This document shows, in pieces, positions 7,541 to 8,284 of a stretch of 8,284 nucleotides of DNA (position 1 is its first letter; every line of letters starts with the position of its first letter). The translations under genes were made by a program, and so were the position numbers. This DNA is from Balneolia bacterium (GTDB lineage Bacteria > Bacteroidota > Rhodothermia > Balneolales > Cyclonatronaceae), in the NCBI GenBank assembly GCA_003567135.1, contig PXAI01000239.1, positions 1-8,284 on the forward strand, written 5' to 3'. A model generated the notes under the pieces. It had not been told where the DNA came from. It saw only the letters and a program-made list of their open reading frames with translations, and did no database searches.

Positions 7541-7557
7541 CGATCCCGGCGGGATCG
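7541..7557. repeat. Palindrome CGATCCC/GGGATCG
   Basis: A perfect 7-bp stem with a GGC loop lies 21 nt downstream of the previous palindrome, part of the same chain. Confidence 0.6.
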
Positions 7558-7598
7558 AACAAGATGGCGCGACGAGAATAACCCCGGAGCCGCCCCCG

Positions 7599-7662
7599 AA
7601 CCCTTGGAGCGTTTTGCGAAATGAGGTGTTTGGGCTCCTTTCGTCAAAACGCTCCAAGGGTT
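7599..7662. repeat. Long inverted repeat, 23-bp stem
   Basis: An 18-base arm (7599-7616) is perfectly complementary to 7645-7662. After a single bulged base (7644), CGAAA (7617-7621) pairs with TTTCG (7639-7643), leaving a 17-nt loop. It is the strongest palindrome in the window. Frames that read through it on either strand are repeat artefacts. There is no flanking T-run, and nothing that looks like an intact transposon. Confidence 0.85.
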
Positions 7663-7747
7663 TCGCTTTCAACGATACAGATCGCCCTTCGGCGTAGCAT
7701 TAGCCCATAGCACCACCTCGCCTCGGGCCGTTTTTCTCTGGTCTCGC

Positions 7748-7800
7748 AGCCCCCGGGTTGTGATGCCCGCGCTTGCGCTTGGCCATCCTCACCCGGGGCT
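7748..7800. repeat. Imperfect GC-rich inverted repeat before block B copy 2
   Basis: AGCCCCCGGGT near 7748-7758 can pair imperfectly with ACCCGGGGCT at 7791-7800, with an inner GCGC/GCGC hairpin. An outer GTC-CGCAG (7741-7749) can also pair with CTGCGAC at 7831-7837, so a branched fold that includes the next hairpin is possible. The fold was drawn by eye. Confidence 0.45.
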
Positions 7801-7880
7801 ACTCGTGTTCGACCCGCTCCGGGGTCGGTTCTGCGACTGGCTATGATCGTCGAAACCAAAAAAATCTCAAATCACTAATC
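7798..7880 (+). repeat. Repeat block B, copy 2, with substituted hairpin
   Basis: This block aligns to 4657-4744 through GCTAC, CGTGTT, GTTCTGCGAC, GGC, GATC, TCGAA, the A-run and the heptads, but the stem is different: CGACCC (7810-7815) pairs with GGGTCG (7822-7827) in place of TTGCTCC/GGAGCAA. Pairing is kept while both arms have changed. Confidence 0.75.
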
Positions 7881-7904
7881 GCAAATCGCCGATCTGCAAT
7901 CCGG
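7863..7904 (+). repeat. Six-unit AATCNNN heptad array, copy 2
   Basis: Six units at exact 7-base spacing have the same order as those at 4725-4766. They follow block B copy 2 as in copy 1, which shows that block B and the heptad array are one element. Confidence 0.75.
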
Positions 7905-7972
7905 CCCCATCGGTACGCTGATAAACGGTTGCACCATCTCAGCTCGGGCCATTTTCCTACCCGTCTTTCGCA

Positions 7973-8057
7973 TTGCTACAGACGTGCTGCTCCATCCGGA
8001 GCAAGTTCTGCGACCGGCGGTGATCTTCGAATCCGAAAAAATCTCAAATCACTAATC
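7973..8057 (+). repeat. Repeat block B, copy 3
   Basis: This is almost identical to 4657-4744: one T-to-C change in the stem at 7987, one fewer A in the A-run, and a T-C-A versus T-A-A difference in the first heptad. The array is shorter, with only three heptads (8040-8060). The upstream portion 7931-7960 resembles 7711-7736 (CACC-TCTC-GCTCGGGCC-TTTTCCT pattern), so the repeated unit may extend about 40 bp further left. Confidence 0.85.
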
Positions 8058-8065
8058 TACGGTTC

Positions 8066-8099
8066 CAATTATGGCTGGGCTAAAGCCACAGCCCAATTG
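8066..8099. repeat. REP-like palindrome GGGCTAAAGCC
   Basis: CAATT (8066-8070) pairs with AATTG (8095-8099). Inside, GGGCT (8077-8081) can pair with AGCCC (8090-8094), or TGGCT (8072-8076) with AGCCA (8084-8088). GGGCTTTAGCCC-like palindromes of this type are common dispersed REP-like repeats in Bacteroidota and related phyla. Confidence 0.65.
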
Positions 8100-8106
8100 A
8101 AGGGTA

Positions 8107-8178
8107 TTATAAACAACCGAATTTCTGAATTTTCGAATCATCAAATAATCCCCCATCTCACCTTCTCACATCTCCCTC
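8107..8178 (-). repeat. GAT-rich, roughly period-7 tract at the end of the leftward gene
   Basis: On the complementary strand the sequence directly after the TGA at 8179-8181 is purine-rich and GAT-spaced (GAGATGT, GAGAAGG, GAGATGG, GGGATTA, GATGATT and on to GAAAATTC). It matches the orientation of the tracts that follow the other two gene ends, but its periodicity is looser. Confidence 0.45.
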
Positions 8179-8284
8179 TCAAGTAAACTCATCCAGTCCC
8201 GTTTTTTTGTTGGCGCCGCGGAGGATTTTGTGGGCTTCGTCGTGGGCGTCGTAGGGTTCGAGGTGCATGGTGATGATACCGTCG
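8179..8284 (-). CDS. C-terminal 34 residues of an unidentified protein
   Basis: On the complementary strand an open frame enters from the window edge and ends DAHDEAHKILRGANKKTGL-DEFT at the TGA (8179-8181). Codon use is GC-rich and gene-like (Tyr-Asp-Ala-His-Asp-Glu-Ala-His), and the frame ends exactly where the low-complexity repeat tract begins, so I take it as a real gene end convergent with the transglutaminase-like gene. I do not recognise the family from this fragment. Confidence 0.6.
   Translation of the reverse strand, partial: DGIITMHLEPYDAHDEAHKILRGANKKTGLDEFT

Noticed and set aside
7240..7647. 135-codon complementary-strand frame covering palindromes.
   Set aside because: Overlaps the end of a real gene and reads through block A and several hairpins; its composition comes from the repeats.
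7599..7662. Integron attC site.
   Set aside because: The long palindrome lacks recognisable RYYYAAC/GTTRRRY core sites, and no integrase or cassette array is present.
7773..8186. 137-codon plus-strand frame.
   Set aside because: Made almost entirely of two block B copies, heptads and a REP-like palindrome; no domain, and it ends inside the leftward gene tail.

Overview
The window looks like a chromosomal segment of a Bacteroidota/Balneolota-type bacterium (FCB group). Base composition is near balanced. Most genes lack a Shine-Dalgarno, and the promoter candidates fit the TTG / TAnnTTTG pattern of that group. One long secreted protein appears to end in a type IX secretion (T9SS) sorting domain, and a DUF285 (BspA-like) surface protein is present. 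The species cannot be named from this sequence.

Layout. The left third is a leftward operon: a membrane sensor histidine kinase (377-2464), overlapped by 4 bases by an exported protein of unknown function that runs off the window (1-380). After a divergent intergenic region of 293 bp comes a rightward PotD-type polyamine-binding lipoprotein (2758-3804) with no permease or ATPase genes beside it. Next is a DUF285 repeat protein whose signal peptide is separated from its mature part by one in-frame TAG codon (3861-4508, called a pseudogene). Then comes an 834-residue exported protein with a transglutaminase-like domain, an FG-GAP-type beta-propeller and a sorting-domain-like C-terminus (4869-7373). 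The last 106 bases hold the C-terminal end of an unidentified leftward gene.

The intergenic stretches 4509-4868 and 7374-8178 carry the most unusual content. Both begin at the stop codon of the preceding gene with a near-identical block (83 and 76 bp). They share a hairpin block present in three copies, which ends in six period-7 repeats in two copies and three in the other. The stop codon of the leftward gene at 8179 also abuts a GAT-rich tract read in its own direction. The larger stretch additionally contains a chain of strong palindromes, including a 23-bp stem at 7599-7662 and a GGGCTAAAGCC-type REP-like palindrome. No transposase is in the window. These are best read as non-autonomous, REP-like structured repeats that sit at gene 3' ends.

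Functionally the genes do not form one pathway. Their common theme is the cell envelope: a membrane sensor, an exported partner, a solute-binding lipoprotein and two exported surface-type proteins.
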